A stretch of 64,000 bases of DNA from Bacillus thuringiensis. Its GTDB lineage: Bacteria; Bacillota; Bacilli; Bacillales; Bacillaceae_G. Position numbers and translations under genes: made by a program. Shown here one piece after another: positions 1-9,829 of the stretch (position 1 is its first letter; each line of letters begins with the position of its first letter). Under the pieces are notes generated by a model. The model did not search any database. It was given only the letters and a program-made list of their open reading frames with translations, and was not told the DNA's origin. The DNA lies in the NCBI RefSeq assembly GCF_022095615.2, contig NZ_CP155559.1:4337501-4401500 (forward strand), in the 5' to 3' direction.

Positions 1-165
1 ACCAAGGTTAATCCCTTTCGTTTGTAGATAAGGAAAGACTTTATCTCCTAGAAACGTAAATTTCAATAAAAATAACACACCAATAGCTACAGTAAGCGAT
101 TGGTTTTTCGCAATAAGTCCTATAATAAGTAGTATGAATAAAAATAACGTTGACTGACTAATCAT
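1..165 (-). CDS. ytwI: DUF441 family membrane protein YtwI (partial, C-terminus outside window)
   Basis: The first 55 codons are visible, starting with an ATG at 165 behind an AAAGGAAG ribosome binding site. The protein begins MISQSTLFLFILLIIG, followed by a second hydrophobic stretch (VAVGVLFLLKFTFLG), which is the start of a multi-pass membrane protein. The N-terminus and the position next to ytvI match B. subtilis ytwI, a DUF441 protein of unknown function. The gene reads out of the window on the left, so length and C-terminus cannot be judged. Divergent from ytvI. Confidence 0.8.
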   Translation of the reverse strand, partial: MISQSTLFLFILLIIGLIAKNQSLTVAIGVLFLLKFTFLGDKVFPYLQTKGINLG

Positions 166-586
166 GTTTGCACTTCCTTTCTGAAAATAATGAACTCATT
201 TCCAAACAAAAATACCTTTAAACCTATCGTTATACATGCTATATCGATGTATATTCCACAATAATCACTTCATTTTTTACATATTTTAAAATGACAAACT
301 GAGACTTTCATCATCAAAAATTTAAGCATGTATACATTTTTAAAAACGGTCGTCTCTCCTTTCTTTTCTAATAAGAAACAGGTAAAATAAAAAGAAGAGA
401 AAATGAAGTTTTTACCATATAGTAGAAGCATCAACACCAAGCTTTTCCGGTCACTCATATACTGAAAAAGCAGGAAAAATCCATCATTCCACTATAACAT
501 AAAGTGAAACTTTAATCAGTGGCGGCACACTCGTTATAAGTTGAACGAATTAGGATAATCCAAATTGGAATGGGAGGTATACATCT
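166..586. other. intergenic region between ytwI and ytvI
   Basis: About 420 bases between divergent genes. A 62-codon open frame on the minus strand (270-458) has no convincing ribosome binding site or family resemblance and is not called. The right half holds the leader element listed at 499-522. Nothing else recognisable was seen; promoters for both flanking genes must lie here. Confidence 0.5.
499..522 (+). repeat. recurrent leader element, copy A (upstream of ytvI)
   Basis: Bases read ATAAAGTGAAACTTTAATCA followed by GTGG. Closely similar sequences occur on the minus strand at 15202-15224 (upstream of nrnA) and 50875-50897 (upstream of nifS), always pointing towards the downstream gene. 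In copy B a TATAAT-like box sits just upstream, suggesting that the element begins the 5' UTR. The function is unknown; the similarity was seen by eye. Confidence 0.65.
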
Positions 587-1705
587 TTGAACCGAAACTT
601 ACTATATATGATATTGCGACTCATATTTGTCATTGTAGCAACGGTAGCCGGGTTCTATGCATTACTATATATGTCAGGACTTATCTACCCTTTTATTATC
701 GCTTTCGCATTTGCTTATTTAATTAATCCCGTCGTCAATTTCCTTAATCAAAAACTACAATTTCCTCGCGCACTAGCCGTGCTCGTTAGCTTAATTCTCG
801 TATTCGGAGCTATCGTTGGGCTCGTTACATACCTTGTAACAGAAGCAATATCTGCCACAACATACTTACTACAACTTGTTACAGTAAAGTTTCCAGATAT
901 CGTGAAATTCGCAGAGCAATTTGCACTTAATCATATTATGCCTCTCTATGATGATTTAATTTCTAAATTTAATCATCTTGGGGAACCACAGCGCTATACG
1001 ATTACACAAAACATTCAAAACTTAGGAACCGAAGCAACGACACAAATGAAAGAACTTTTAACTGCTATTATAAGCGGGTTAACAAATTTCATTAGTGCAT
1101 TACCAACAACTTTAACTGTTCTTGTATTCGTTTTATTAGCCACTTTCTTCATTAGTTACGATTGGCACCGTCTTGCTCAGAAAGTAAGAAAATTTTTGCC
1201 CAATCGTGTTCATGGCTATGGAAAAACTATTTTTGTCGATTTAAGAAAAGCTTTATTTGGTTTTGTTAAAGCGCAACTTACACTCGTATCTATGACAACT
1301 GTTATTGTACTAATCGGACTGTTAATATTACGTGTACCATACGCCATTACTATCGCGATTATTACAGGGGTTGTAGATTTACTCCCATACCTAGGAACAG
1401 GCGCCGTCTTCGTCCCTTGGGTTATATACGTATTTTTCACTGGCGACACTGCTTTCGCCATCGGTCTTCTCATCTTATACATCGTCGTGATTGTCCAAAG
1501 ACAAATTATGGAGCCTAAAGTACTTTCATCTAATATCGGCCTCGATCCATTAGCAACACTGATCGCTCTATTTGTCGGCTTTAAGCTTTTTGGCTTTTTA
1601 GGATTAATCATCGGTCCGGTCACCTTAGTACTACTTAATACATTGCACAAAGCTCGTGTATTCCATGATTTGTGGAAATATATTAAAGGCTCACCTTCAA
1701 AATAA
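587..1705 (+). CDS. ytvI: AI-2E/PerM family transporter YtvI
   Basis: 372 residues, starting at TTG 587 behind GGGAGG (572-577). The protein is strongly hydrophobic with an N-terminal pair of membrane segments (about residues 10-75), a central soluble stretch, and a C-terminal cluster of segments. The later signatures TGVVDLLPYLGTGAVFVPW and GLDPLATLIALFVGFKLFG are typical of the PF01594 family (YtvI/PerM). Family members are membrane exporters or permeases; the substrate of YtvI is not established, although the B. subtilis protein is named a sporulation integral membrane protein. The position next to ytwI and near fxsA and pyk agrees with B. subtilis. Confidence 0.9.
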   Translation: MNRNLLYMILRLIFVIVATVAGFYALLYMSGLIYPFIIAFAFAYLINPVVNFLNQKLQFPRALAVLVSLILVFGAIVGLVTYLVTEAISATTYLLQLVTVKFPDIVKFAEQFALNHIMPLYDDLISKFNHLGEPQRYTITQNIQNLGTEATTQMKELLTAIISGLTNFISALPTTLTVLVFVLLATFFISYDWHRLAQKVRKFLPNRVHGYGKTIFVDLRKALFGFVKAQLTLVSMTTVIVLIGLLILRVPYAITIAIITGVVDLLPYLGTGAVFVPWVIYVFFTGDTAFAIGLLILYIVVIVQRQIMEPKVLSSNIGLDPLATLIALFVGFKLFGFLGLIIGPVTLVLLNTLHKARVFHDLWKYIKGSPSK

Positions 1706-1741
1706 TAGTTTCTAATTCATATACAACAAAAAACTTACATG

Positions 1742-1768
1742 TAATCAGTGGGAATTTCCCACTGATTA
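1742..1768. repeat. near-perfect palindrome after ytvI
   Basis: TAATCAGTGGGA and TCCCACTGATTA flank two or three loop bases. There is no T-run behind it, so it is not a classical terminator. The arm AATCAGTGGG is the same as the 3' part of the recurrent leader element seen at 499, 15202 and 50875, so this may be a stem-only relic of that family. Confidence 0.6.
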
Positions 1769-1802
1769 TTCCTTGTACTTATTTTTCATACTCATTACAT
1801 CC

Positions 1803-1846
1803 AACAAGAGAATTGCACCCAAAAAGGATCATTCTCTTGTTTTTTG
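1803..1846 (+). terminator. intrinsic terminator downstream of ytvI
   Basis: AACAAGAGAAT (1803-1813) pairs with ATTCTCTTGTT (1831-1841) and is followed by a run of T. This is the first hairpin with a T-tract after ytvI, so it is the likely end of that transcript. Confidence 0.7.
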
Positions 1847-1877
1847 TATAAAAAACGCATATCTCGAGGTCTTTTTA

Positions 1878-1946
1878 CATATTTATTCTTTTATTTTTAT
1901 AATTATTACTTACATTTATTACTTTTTATGTAAATGAATAAATATG
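1878..1946. repeat. AT-rich inverted repeat in the ytvI-fxsA gap
   Basis: CATATTTATTC (1878-1888) is the exact reverse complement of GAATAAATATG (1936-1946). An inner TTACAT/ATGTAA pair lies near the centre. It has no T-tract and no open frame. It could form a long hairpin or cruciform; the role is unknown. Confidence 0.55.
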
Positions 1947-1949
1947 CAA

Positions 1950-2287
1950 AATAGCACAGAATGAGGCTTAAACTAACAATTTCTCTGCTCGTATCTAACT
2001 TTTCCACACTAATTGAATCCGTTTATATACAAAAACAAGCTTGCGTTCACAAAATTTTCTTGCAGCACACTCAGTAAGAACTACCTACCCCTCCAATCAA
2101 TATCCAATCGAAAAATACACAGCAAATATATAATAAAGTAAAACTACGATTAGTAAGAATTTTGTCCACCACCGATTATTAACTTTCAATAATCGGACTT
2201 GTATAGGCAGTCTGATTTCCACTTAACCCCTTCACACTCACCAAACTTTAATTAACAGAGCTTCATCCATCCCCATCCTTTTGCGGG
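1950..2287. other. intergenic remainder between ytvI and fxsA
   Basis: No open reading frame with a ribosome binding site was found. The stretch contains a decayed copy of the leader element at 2133-2154 (ATAAAGTAAAACTACGATTA) and, just after it, a perfect 9-bp hairpin at 2172-2196 (CCGATTATT/AATAATCGG). Neither points to a gene, since fxsA is convergent. It may be debris of a former promoter and leader region. Confidence 0.45.
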
Positions 2288-2330
2288 CAAAAAAAATAGT
2301 GCTTAGATCGCTATAATCTAAGCACTATTT
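2288..2330 (-). terminator. terminator of fxsA
   Basis: On the minus strand AAATAGTGCTTAGAT pairs with ATCTAAGCACTATTT around a seven-base loop and runs into a T-tract. The fxsA stop codon TAG is inside the left arm. Confidence 0.85.
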
Positions 2331-2714
2331 CTGCACAATAATAGTAGAATTCTTTCTAAACTTCCATTCCATCCACTTCATAACAAATGGCTTCAACAAA
2401 GCCCTCGTCATAGGGAGAACAAAGATAAACCCTATTATATCCGTTACATATCCGGGAAGTATCAAAAGAATACCTCCTACAAAGATAAAAATACCATCTA
2501 GCACTGCCGCTCCTGGCATTTCCCCTCTATTCAACTTAGATTGAATCTCTCCCAGCACTTTAAATCCTTGCCTTTTCGCCAAATAGACACCTACAACACC
2601 CGTAAATACAATCATAGCGAACGTAGACCATAAACCTATTACATGACTCGATCCAATTAAGACCGTAATCTCAATCGCCGGTATTAAAATAAACAAGAAT
2701 AGTAACCACTTCAT
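2325..2714 (-). CDS. fxsA: FxsA family membrane protein
   Basis: 129 residues, ATG start behind AAGGAGTG. It has an N-terminal membrane segment (LLFLFILIPAIEITVLIGS), the family pattern LWSTFAMIVFTGVVGVYLAKRQG, and a second hydrophobic region GIFIFVGGILLILPGYVTD. These are characteristic of FxsA (PF04186), named for suppression of phage T7 exclusion by F plasmid in E. coli; its normal cellular role is unclear. The gene lies downstream of pyk in the same direction, as ytzA does in B. subtilis, but the pyk terminator between them suggests a separate transcript. Confidence 0.9.
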   Translation of the reverse strand: MKWLLFLFILIPAIEITVLIGSSHVIGLWSTFAMIVFTGVVGVYLAKRQGFKVLGEIQSKLNRGEMPGAAVLDGIFIFVGGILLILPGYVTDIIGFIFVLPMTRALLKPFVMKWMEWKFRKNSTIIVQK

Positions 2715-2872
2715 AGTTCTACACTCCTTTCACATACCATCACTTTAAACGCCCTTACAACGCCCATATACACCATATAAAAGTCTAATACATTCCAATA
2801 TCAAACTTCATAATAAACAGCTTATAAAAGCGATTTCAGACGTCTCAAGCCAGTTCCGCCTCATTTTTGTGT

Positions 2873-2902
2873 AAAAAAAAGAGAAGGACTCCGATCCTTC
2901 TC
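2873..2902 (-). terminator. terminator of the pfkA-pyk operon
   Basis: On the minus strand GAGAAGGA pairs with TCCTTCTC around a six-base loop and is followed by eight T residues. It lies directly downstream of the pyk stop codon. Confidence 0.9.
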
Positions 2903-2912
2903 TCCGTATTAC

Positions 2913-4670
2913 TTATAGCACTTCCGCATGTCCATTATAAACAATTCCGCGTGCTGCATCAACTGTTACTTCTTGGCCATTTTTTAAAGTTGCTGTTACG
3001 CCGTTTACACCAACGATAACAGGAATACCAATTGATACACCTACAACAGCCGCATGGCTTGTTAGACCGCCTTCTTCTACAACTAGAGCAGCAGCTTTTT
3101 CGATTGCAGGAATCATATCTTTATCAGTACTTGTTGTAACAAGGATATCACCTTCGTTTACGTTCGCTACAGCTTCAGCAGCTGTTTTCGCTACAACTAC
3201 TTTACCTTTTGCAGCTTTGCGACCGATTCCTTGTCCTTTCGCAACTTCTTCACCAACAACATGGATTTTCATTAAGTTTGTTGTACCAGTTTCAGCAACC
3301 GGTACACCAGCAGTGATTACTACAGTGTCTCCAAGTCCAATTAGACCTGCATCCATACCTGTTTGAATTGCAGTATCTAACATTTCGTCAGTAGACGCTG
3401 CACGTTTTCCAGCCATAAATGCTTGTACACCCCAAACAAGTGCAAGACGACGTCCTACTTGCTCGTCAGATGTTACAGCTACGATTGGAGATTTTGGACG
3501 GTATTTAGAGATCATTTTTGCAGTATGTCCACTTTCTGTTGGAGCTACGATTGCAGCTACATCAAGAGCAAGTGCTGTATGCGCAACAGATTGGCTAATT
3601 GCATCTGTAATTGTTGGAGTGAACTCTTTAATACGTTTTTTGAACATATCTTCATATTGTAATGATTTTTCAACACGTACTGCAATGTTAGCCATCATTG
3701 TTACTGCTTCTACTGGGTATTGACCAGCAGCTGTTTCACCTGAAAGCATGATTGCATCTGTACCATCGAAGATTGCGTTAGCTACGTCACTTGCTTCCGC
3801 GCGAGTTGGACGTGGGTTACGTTGCATAGAATCTAACATTTGTGTCGCAGTAATAACCGGTTTACCTAACACGTTACATTTTTTGATTAGACGTTTTTGT
3901 ACTAATGGTACTTCTTCTGGCGGAATTTCTACACCCATATCACCACGAGCTACCATTAAACCGTCAGAAACTTCTAAGATTGAATCGATATTATCGATAC
4001 CCTCTTGGTTTTCGATTTTTGGTACGATTTGAATGTATTGAGCGTTATGCCCTTCTAATAATTCACGGATCTCTAATACGTCAGATGCTTTACGTACGAA
4101 TGAAGCTGCAATGAAATCAACTTTTTGCTCGATACCGAAAACGATATCTTTTACGTCTTTTTCAGTGATACCAGGAAGCTTAATGCTTACGTTTGGTACG
4201 TTAACACCTTTTTTATTTTTTACAGTTCCGCTGTTTAAAACTTTTGTACGGATGTTTCCGTCAGCTTTTTCGATTACTTCTAGTTCGATAAGACCGTCAT
4301 CGATTAGAATACGAGAACCTGGGTCTACATCGTCATAAAGACCAGCATAAGATACAGAGAACTTCTCTGCAGTACCTAATACTTGCTCAGTAGAAAGAAC
4401 TACTTCTGCACCTGTTACAAGCTCAGCTTGTCCGTCTACGAAGTCGTGAGTACGGATTTCTGGACCTTTTGTATCAAGTAAGATACCAACTGTTTTACCA
4501 GTTTTCTTTGAAGCTTCACGAATGTTTTTAATACGAGCGCCGTGCTCTTCATGGCTACCATGAGAGAAGTTTAAACGAGCAACGTTCATACCCGCTTCGA
4601 TTAATTGTTCTAATTTCTCAATACTTTCACTAGCAGGACCTATAGTACATACAATTTTAGTTTTACGCAT
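2913..4670 (-). CDS. pyk: pyruvate kinase
   Basis: 585 residues from the ATG at 4670 ([14 protein letters not shown]), chosen because GGAGGTGCAAT precedes it; the open frame extends 15 codons further upstream without a site. It converts phosphoenolpyruvate and ADP to pyruvate and ATP, the last step of glycolysis. Visible signatures are [11 protein letters not shown], the active-site KIENQEG, the metal and substrate loop [10 protein letters not shown], and TATQMLDSM. The length is typical of Bacillus-type enzymes, which carry an extra C-terminal domain of about 110 residues resembling the PEP-utilising swivel domain ([20 protein letters not shown]). It is the second gene after pfkA, 53 bases downstream, so the two are probably co-transcribed. 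Confidence 0.98.
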   Translation of the reverse strand: MRKTKIVCTIGPASESIEKLEQLIEAGMNVARLNFSHGSHEEHGARIKNIREASKKTGKTVGILLDTKGPEIRTHDFVDGQAELVTGAEVVLSTEQVLGTAEKFSVSYAGLYDDVDPGSRILIDDGLIELEVIEKADGNIRTKVLNSGTVKNKKGVNVPNVSIKLPGITEKDVKDIVFGIEQKVDFIAASFVRKASDVLEIRELLEGHNAQYIQIVPKIENQEGIDNIDSILEVSDGLMVARGDMGVEIPPEEVPLVQKRLIKKCNVLGKPVITATQMLDSMQRNPRPTRAEASDVANAIFDGTDAIMLSGETAAGQYPVEAVTMMANIAVRVEKSLQYEDMFKKRIKEFTPTITDAISQSVAHTALALDVAAIVAPTESGHTAKMISKYRPKSPIVAVTSDEQVGRRLALVWGVQAFMAGKRAASTDEMLDTAIQTGMDAGLIGLGDTVVITAGVPVAETGTTNLMKIHVVGEEVAKGQGIGRKAAKGKVVVAKTAAEAVANVNEGDILVTTSTDKDMIPAIEKAAALVVEEGGLTSHAAVVGVSIGIPVIVGVNGVTATLKNGQEVTVDAARGIVYNGHAEVL

Positions 4671-4723
4671 ATTGCACCTCCGAAAATTATGAAACCGTTC
4701 CCAAATATCCGACATTAAGCCGA

Positions 4724-5689
<966 letters not shown>

Positions 5690-5773
5690 TCACCTCATAA
5701 AGATTATTTGCCTTATAATAAAATAACACGAAAAAATATAAAAACACAATGGAGAAGATGTGTCTTTTCATAA

Positions 5774-5805
5774 TAAAAACGTGCATTCGCGAAGAGGAAC
5801 GCACG
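5774..5805 (-). terminator. terminator of accDA
   Basis: On the minus strand CGTGCGTTC pairs (with small mismatches) with GAATGCACG and continues into TTTTTAT. It sits a few bases after the accA stop. Confidence 0.8.
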
Positions 5806-5811
5806 CTTTTA

Positions 5812-6786
5812 TTATTTTATCCCAATGGAAGCGTTTGAAAACGAAACTTGCCCAATTTTCATATATTTTTCATAACGTTTTTCGATTAATTCATCTTTTG
5901 AAATTCCGCTTAATTGTTCAAAAGTTTTCTTAAGCATTAAATCTATATTTTCTGATTGTTTTAAAATATTACGATGCGCTCCGCCTTTTGCCTCTGGAAT
6001 GATTTCGTCAATTACACCTAATTCTTTCAAATCTAATGCTGTAATTTTCATCGCTTCTGCAGCTTCTTTTGCTTTACCAGCGTCTTTCCAAAGAATTGCC
6101 GCCGCACCCTCTGGTGTAATAACAGAATACGTGGAATTTTCTAGCATATGAATGTAATCTCCTACTCCAAGACCTAACGCACCACCACTACCGCCTTCAC
6201 CGATAACAATACAAATAACAGGTACAGTTAAACCCGCCATTTCAAATAAATTGCGGGCAATTGCCTCACTTTGTCCACGTTCTTCAGCTGCTTTACCAGG
6301 ATAAGCTCCCTTCGTATCGATGAAACAAATAATAGGACGATTAAACTTTTCCGCTTGTTTCATTAGACGCAGTGCTTTTCGATATCCTTCTGGATGAGGC
6401 ATCCCAAAATTACGACGAATATTTTCTTTCGTATCTTTTCCGCGTTGATGCCCAATTACAGTTACTGGCATCCCCTTATATTTCGCAATGCCGCCGACAA
6501 TCGCTGCATCGTCGCCAAATAGACGATCTCCATGACATTCAAAAAAATTAGTAAATAAGTGCTCAATATAATCGAGCGTTGTCGGTCGTTCTGCATGACG
6601 AGCAATTTGAACACGGTCCCATACTTTCATATTGCCGTATATATCTTCCTCTAATTTTTCTAACTTGTCTTCCAAAATACGAATCTCCTCACTGAAGTCC
6701 ATCTGGCTGTTTTTCGTATAGTCTTTCAGTTCACGAATCTTATTTCTTAGCTCAACAACTGGTTTTTCAAATTCTAGCTCTGCCAT
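5812..6786 (-). CDS. accA: acetyl-CoA carboxylase carboxyltransferase subunit alpha
   Basis: 324 residues. Together with AccD it transfers carboxyl from carboxybiotin to acetyl-CoA, giving malonyl-CoA for fatty acid synthesis. It has the N-terminal helical region ([20 protein letters not shown]), then the crotonase-like core with [19 protein letters not shown], the oxyanion-forming [15 protein letters not shown], and [13 protein letters not shown]. The start ATG lies inside the end of accD (13-base overlap), consistent with translational coupling that would keep the two subunits in equal amounts. Confidence 0.97.
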   Translation of the reverse strand: MAELEFEKPVVELRNKIRELKDYTKNSQMDFSEEIRILEDKLEKLEEDIYGNMKVWDRVQIARHAERPTTLDYIEHLFTNFFECHGDRLFGDDAAIVGGIAKYKGMPVTVIGHQRGKDTKENIRRNFGMPHPEGYRKALRLMKQAEKFNRPIICFIDTKGAYPGKAAEERGQSEAIARNLFEMAGLTVPVICIVIGEGGSGGALGLGVGDYIHMLENSTYSVITPEGAAAILWKDAGKAKEAAEAMKITALDLKELGVIDEIIPEAKGGAHRNILKQSENIDLMLKKTFEQLSGISKDELIEKRYEKYMKIGQVSFSNASIGIK

Positions 6787-7643
6787 ACAGCCATTTCCCC
6801 TCCTTGATGAACTTCTAAAATCTTACGGAGCGATTCTCTCATATCATCACGATGCACCACCGCATCTAATTGACCGTGCTCTAATAAAAATTCTGCCGTT
6901 TGGAAATCTTCCGGTAGTTTCTCACGCACTGTTTGTTCAATTACACGTCTACCAGCAAATCCGATAAGTGCACCTGGCTCTGCAAGATTGTAATCACCAA
7001 GTGAAGCGAAACTTGCTGAAACCCCGCCCGTCGTTGGGTGAGTCATAACAGAAATAAATAACCCTCCTGCATTACTATGCTTTTTCAAAGCTACGCTTGT
7101 TTTTGCCATTTGCATTAAACTTAATATCCCTTCTTGCATACGGGCACCACCCGACGCAGTAAAGATAATAAATGGAACTTGTAAGTCGTATGCTTTTTCA
7201 ACTGCACGGGCAATTTTCTCTCCTACAACAGAGCCCATGCTGCCCATTCGAAAACGAGAATCCATTACTGCAACAACAACAAGCATGTCATCAATTGTTC
7301 CTTCACCAGTTACAACCGCTTCGTTCAATTCAGTCTTCTTACGATCGCTCTCTAGTTTCTCTTCGTATCCTGGAAACTCGAGTGGATTTAATGAAACCAT
7401 TTCTTTGTCATACTCACGGAATGACCCTTCGTCCAATATACTATCAAGACGTTCCCATGCATTCATAGGATGATGATATCCACAATTCACACATACTTTT
7501 AAATTTTTTAGAACCTCTTTCGTATACATGATTTTTTTACATTTCGGACATTTTGTCATAACGCCATCCGGTACATCTTTTCGTACTTGTTCTGAAGGTA
7601 TTGCAGCGTACTTTTTCTTTTTCACGAATAAATCTCTTAGCAC
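6774..7643 (-). CDS. accD: acetyl-CoA carboxylase carboxyltransferase subunit beta
   Basis: 289 residues, GTG start behind GAAGGGGG. It is the partner of AccA. A four-cysteine zinc ribbon is visible at about residues 32-54 (CPKCKK and CVNCGYHH), followed by the carboxyltransferase core with [19 protein letters not shown] and [16 protein letters not shown]. The zinc ribbon is the feature that in E. coli AccD binds its own mRNA and nucleic acids. It lies downstream of a GntR regulator gene, with a hairpin between them. Confidence 0.97.
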   Translation of the reverse strand: MLRDLFVKKKKYAAIPSEQVRKDVPDGVMTKCPKCKKIMYTKEVLKNLKVCVNCGYHHPMNAWERLDSILDEGSFREYDKEMVSLNPLEFPGYEEKLESDRKKTELNEAVVTGEGTIDDMLVVVAVMDSRFRMGSMGSVVGEKIARAVEKAYDLQVPFIIFTASGGARMQEGILSLMQMAKTSVALKKHSNAGGLFISVMTHPTTGGVSASFASLGDYNLAEPGALIGFAGRRVIEQTVREKLPEDFQTAEFLLEHGQLDAVVHRDDMRESLRKILEVHQGGEMAVWQS

Positions 7644-7684
7644 AATTTGACCCCCTTCGTTGAGAGCTAAGGTTAGCGCAAGAA

Positions 7685-7721
7685 GAAAATTGGGCTAACA
7701 CCAAAGTTTGATGTTAGCCTT
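7685..7721 (-). terminator. hairpin between the gntR gene and accD
   Basis: On the minus strand GGCTAACA pairs with TGTTAGCC around an eleven-base loop, followed by a T-rich stretch (CAATTTTC). The T-tract is broken, so termination may be partial and accD could be reached by read-through. A related GCTAACC lies further downstream and could compete for pairing. Confidence 0.65.
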
Positions 7722-7828
7722 ATCTTCTCAATCTGTCTAATAACCTCACTCTTTACGTTTAACTTTAACCGCTACGCGATAGAATGTTTGTCATAACGTG
7801 TCATGGTCATTTCGACAAATTTTATACA

Positions 7829-8473
7829 TTACGAGTGAAACTGTATATTCTCTACTAATTCATCGTAAATTTTTAGTGCATCATTTTCTTGTTTTTCTTC
7901 CAAAGTAGCATAAAGCTTTCTATACATCTTGATAGAATCTCCTGAAACTTTACAAGAAAGAGTTGATACGTAATCATTTACGATCATCCAAATGCGATAT
8001 AGTAAATAATTATCGACTTGTTCAATAAGTGTTTTAAAGAACGTTTGATGAAGCATCGGCATTGAGTTTTCATTTTCTTCAAGCACTTGATGTAATTTTC
8101 TTAGCACTTTAGAAAACGTTTCTTTCGGTAAATTACATACAATTCGAATCATATCTTTCTCAAGTAATCGTTTTGTTTGTAATAAATCACGAATTGTTTT
8201 CTCATCTTGCAGCAAGAACGGCGCAATCAATTGTACAAGACCGTTATCGTAAAAGTTTCGAATAAACGTCCCTTCACCACGTCTCGTTTCAATCAATCCT
8301 ACCAGTTCTAAAGCACGCAATGCTTCTCTTACAGAGGAACGCCCTACGTTTAAACGTGAACTTAACTCACGCTCAGACGGCAAACGATCCCCCGCCACCA
8401 ATCCATCTTCTTCCATAATGGAACGGATTTTTTTTACAATTTCGAGATATACTTTTGTATTTGATGATGTCAA
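7829..8473 (-). CDS. GntR/FadR-family transcriptional regulator
   Basis: 214 residues. The N-terminal winged helix is clear (VKKIRSIMEEDGLVAGDRLPS, then RELSSRLNVGRSSVREALR, then GLIETRRGEGTFI), followed by an all-helical C-terminal domain of about 130 residues of the FCD type, which usually binds a small carboxylate. It lies 14 bases downstream of the malic enzyme gene and upstream of accD, so it is probably co-transcribed with ytsJ. A palindrome TGGTCTGACCA in the leader of ytsJ fits the GntR/FadR operator pattern and suggests autoregulation of the ytsJ-gntR operon. The effector cannot be deduced; an organic acid or acyl-CoA is likely by context. Confidence 0.9.
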   Translation of the reverse strand: MTSSNTKVYLEIVKKIRSIMEEDGLVAGDRLPSERELSSRLNVGRSSVREALRALELVGLIETRRGEGTFIRNFYDNGLVQLIAPFLLQDEKTIRDLLQTKRLLEKDMIRIVCNLPKETFSKVLRKLHQVLEENENSMPMLHQTFFKTLIEQVDNYLLYRIWMIVNDYVSTLSCKVSGDSIKMYRKLYATLEEKQENDALKIYDELVENIQFHS

Positions 8474-8487
8474 TGGAAATTCCTCGC

Positions 8488-9726
8488 TTATTCTTTACCA
8501 ATCAGCGCTAATTGTTTTGTTTTCTCAGCAATCTCATTTGGGTCTACTTGACGGCGAGCTACTCCTGTCTCCATTGCAGCTTTCGCAACGTAAGCCGCCA
8601 CTTGAGGCGCTACACGCGCGTCAAACGGTGCCGGAATGATATAGTCTGCATTCAACTCATCTTCTGCTACAAGCTCAGCAATAGCCTGTACAGCTGCCAT
8701 CTTCATTTCTTCGTTAATTTGTGTCGCATGTACGTCAAGTGCACCACGGAAAATACCAGGGAACGCTAGTACATTATTTACTTGGTTTGCGAAGTCAGAA
8801 CGACCCGTCCCAACAACAGCTGCGCCCGCTGCTTTTGCCAATTCTGGCATAATTTCTGGAACTGGATTCGCCATTGCAAAAATAATTGCATTGTCATTCA
8901 TTGTACGAACCATCTCTTCTGTTAATGCACCTTCTGCAGATACACCAATGAATACGTCCGCACCTTGTACAACATCAGCTAAAGAACCTTCGATACGATT
9001 CTTATTTGTATATTTTGCAACTTCATCCTTCACAGGATTCATACCTGTAGGACGACCCTCATAGATCGCACCTTTACGGTCACACATAATAATGTCGCGT
9101 ACACCATAGCGATATAAAAGTTTAATAATTGCAATACCTGCTGCACCTGCGCCATTTGCGACAACTTTAATGTCAGACATTTTCTTTCCAACTAATTTTA
9201 GCGCGTTCACAAGACCTGCTACTGTTACGATAGCTGTTCCGTGTTGATCATCATGGAAGATAGGAATATTTGTTTCTTTTTTCAAACGTTCTTCAATAAT
9301 GAAGCAGTTTGGTGCTGCGATATCCTCTAAGTTAACGCCGCCAAAAGTTGGCTCCATTAATTTTACAGTTTCAACAATTTTGTCTACATCGTTTGTATTT
9401 AAGGCGATTGGGAATGCATCTACACCAGCAAAGCTCTTGAATAATACAGCTTTACCTTCCATTACTGGAAGAGATGCTTCAGGTCCAATGTTACCAAGAC
9501 CAAGTACAGCCGTGCCATCTGTCACAACTGCTACCATATTTCCCTTCATCGTATATTCATATACCTTACTTTTATCGTCATAAATTTCTTTACAAGGTTC
9601 TGCAACCCCTGGAGAATATGCAAGACTTAAATCTTTTGCATTTTCTACTTTTACTTTTGATACAGTTTCTAATTTTCCTTGATGCACTTTATGCATGTGA
9701 AGTGCTTCTTCACGAAGTGTTGACAA
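8488..9726 (-). CDS. ytsJ: NAD(P)-dependent malic enzyme (YtsJ type)
   Basis: About 412 residues if translation begins at the TTG at 9726 (MSTLREEALHMHK), which lies nine bases after GAGGAGA and matches the N-terminus of B. subtilis YtsJ; the open frame has six more codons upstream. It oxidatively decarboxylates malate to pyruvate. Signatures: LAYSPGVAEPC, GTAVLGLGNIGPEAS, FHDDQHGTAIVTVAGL (metal and substrate site), and the nucleotide-binding loop VANGAGAAGIA. The short bacterial form lacks the phosphotransacetylase-like tail. In B. subtilis YtsJ is the main NADPH-forming malic enzyme. It is the first gene of an operon with the GntR regulator. Confidence 0.93.
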   Translation of the reverse strand: MSTLREEALHMHKVHQGKLETVSKVKVENAKDLSLAYSPGVAEPCKEIYDDKSKVYEYTMKGNMVAVVTDGTAVLGLGNIGPEASLPVMEGKAVLFKSFAGVDAFPIALNTNDVDKIVETVKLMEPTFGGVNLEDIAAPNCFIIEERLKKETNIPIFHDDQHGTAIVTVAGLVNALKLVGKKMSDIKVVANGAGAAGIAIIKLLYRYGVRDIIMCDRKGAIYEGRPTGMNPVKDEVAKYTNKNRIEGSLADVVQGADVFIGVSAEGALTEEMVRTMNDNAIIFAMANPVPEIMPELAKAAGAAVVGTGRSDFANQVNNVLAFPGIFRGALDVHATQINEEMKMAAVQAIAELVAEDELNADYIIPAPFDARVAPQVAAYVAKAAMETGVARRQVDPNEIAEKTKQLALIGKE

Positions 9727-9773
9727 ACTATCCACTCTCCTCAAATTATTCTAGCTGATATCAATTTCTCCAA

Positions 9774-9786
9774 GTGGTCTGACCAC
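9774..9786 (-). promoter_or_regulatory. palindromic operator candidate (GntR/FadR type) in the ytsJ leader
   Basis: GTGGTCTGACCAC is a perfect 13-base palindrome about a central T. It contains TGGT-N3-ACCA, the half-site pattern of the FadR subfamily of GntR regulators. It begins roughly 13 bases past the -10 box of the promoter at 9800-9829, so a bound protein would block early elongation. The gene for a regulator of this family is the next gene of the same operon. Confidence 0.6.
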
Positions 9787-9799
9787 GAACACTACTACT

Positions 9800-9829
9800 A
9801 TAATAATCGAAGTGTAGGGAAATTGTCCA
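9800..9829 (-). promoter_or_regulatory. sigma-A-type promoter for ytsJ-gntR
   Basis: On the minus strand TGGACA (9824-9829) and TATTAT (9800-9805) are separated by 18 bases. This is close to the TTGACA/TATAAT consensus and is suitably placed before the candidate operator and the ytsJ start. Confidence 0.6.

Noticed and set aside
270..458. 62-codon open frame on the minus strand
   Set aside because: No ribosome binding site, no family resemblance, and compositional features of AT-rich intergenic DNA.
1216..1650. 144-codon open frame antisense to ytvI
   Set aside because: Entirely inside ytvI, whose own frame is clearly a family protein; shadow ORF.
4671..4715. Fifteen-codon extension of pyruvate kinase
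   Set aside because: GGAGGTGCAAT immediately precedes the inner ATG and the family starts MRKTKIV.
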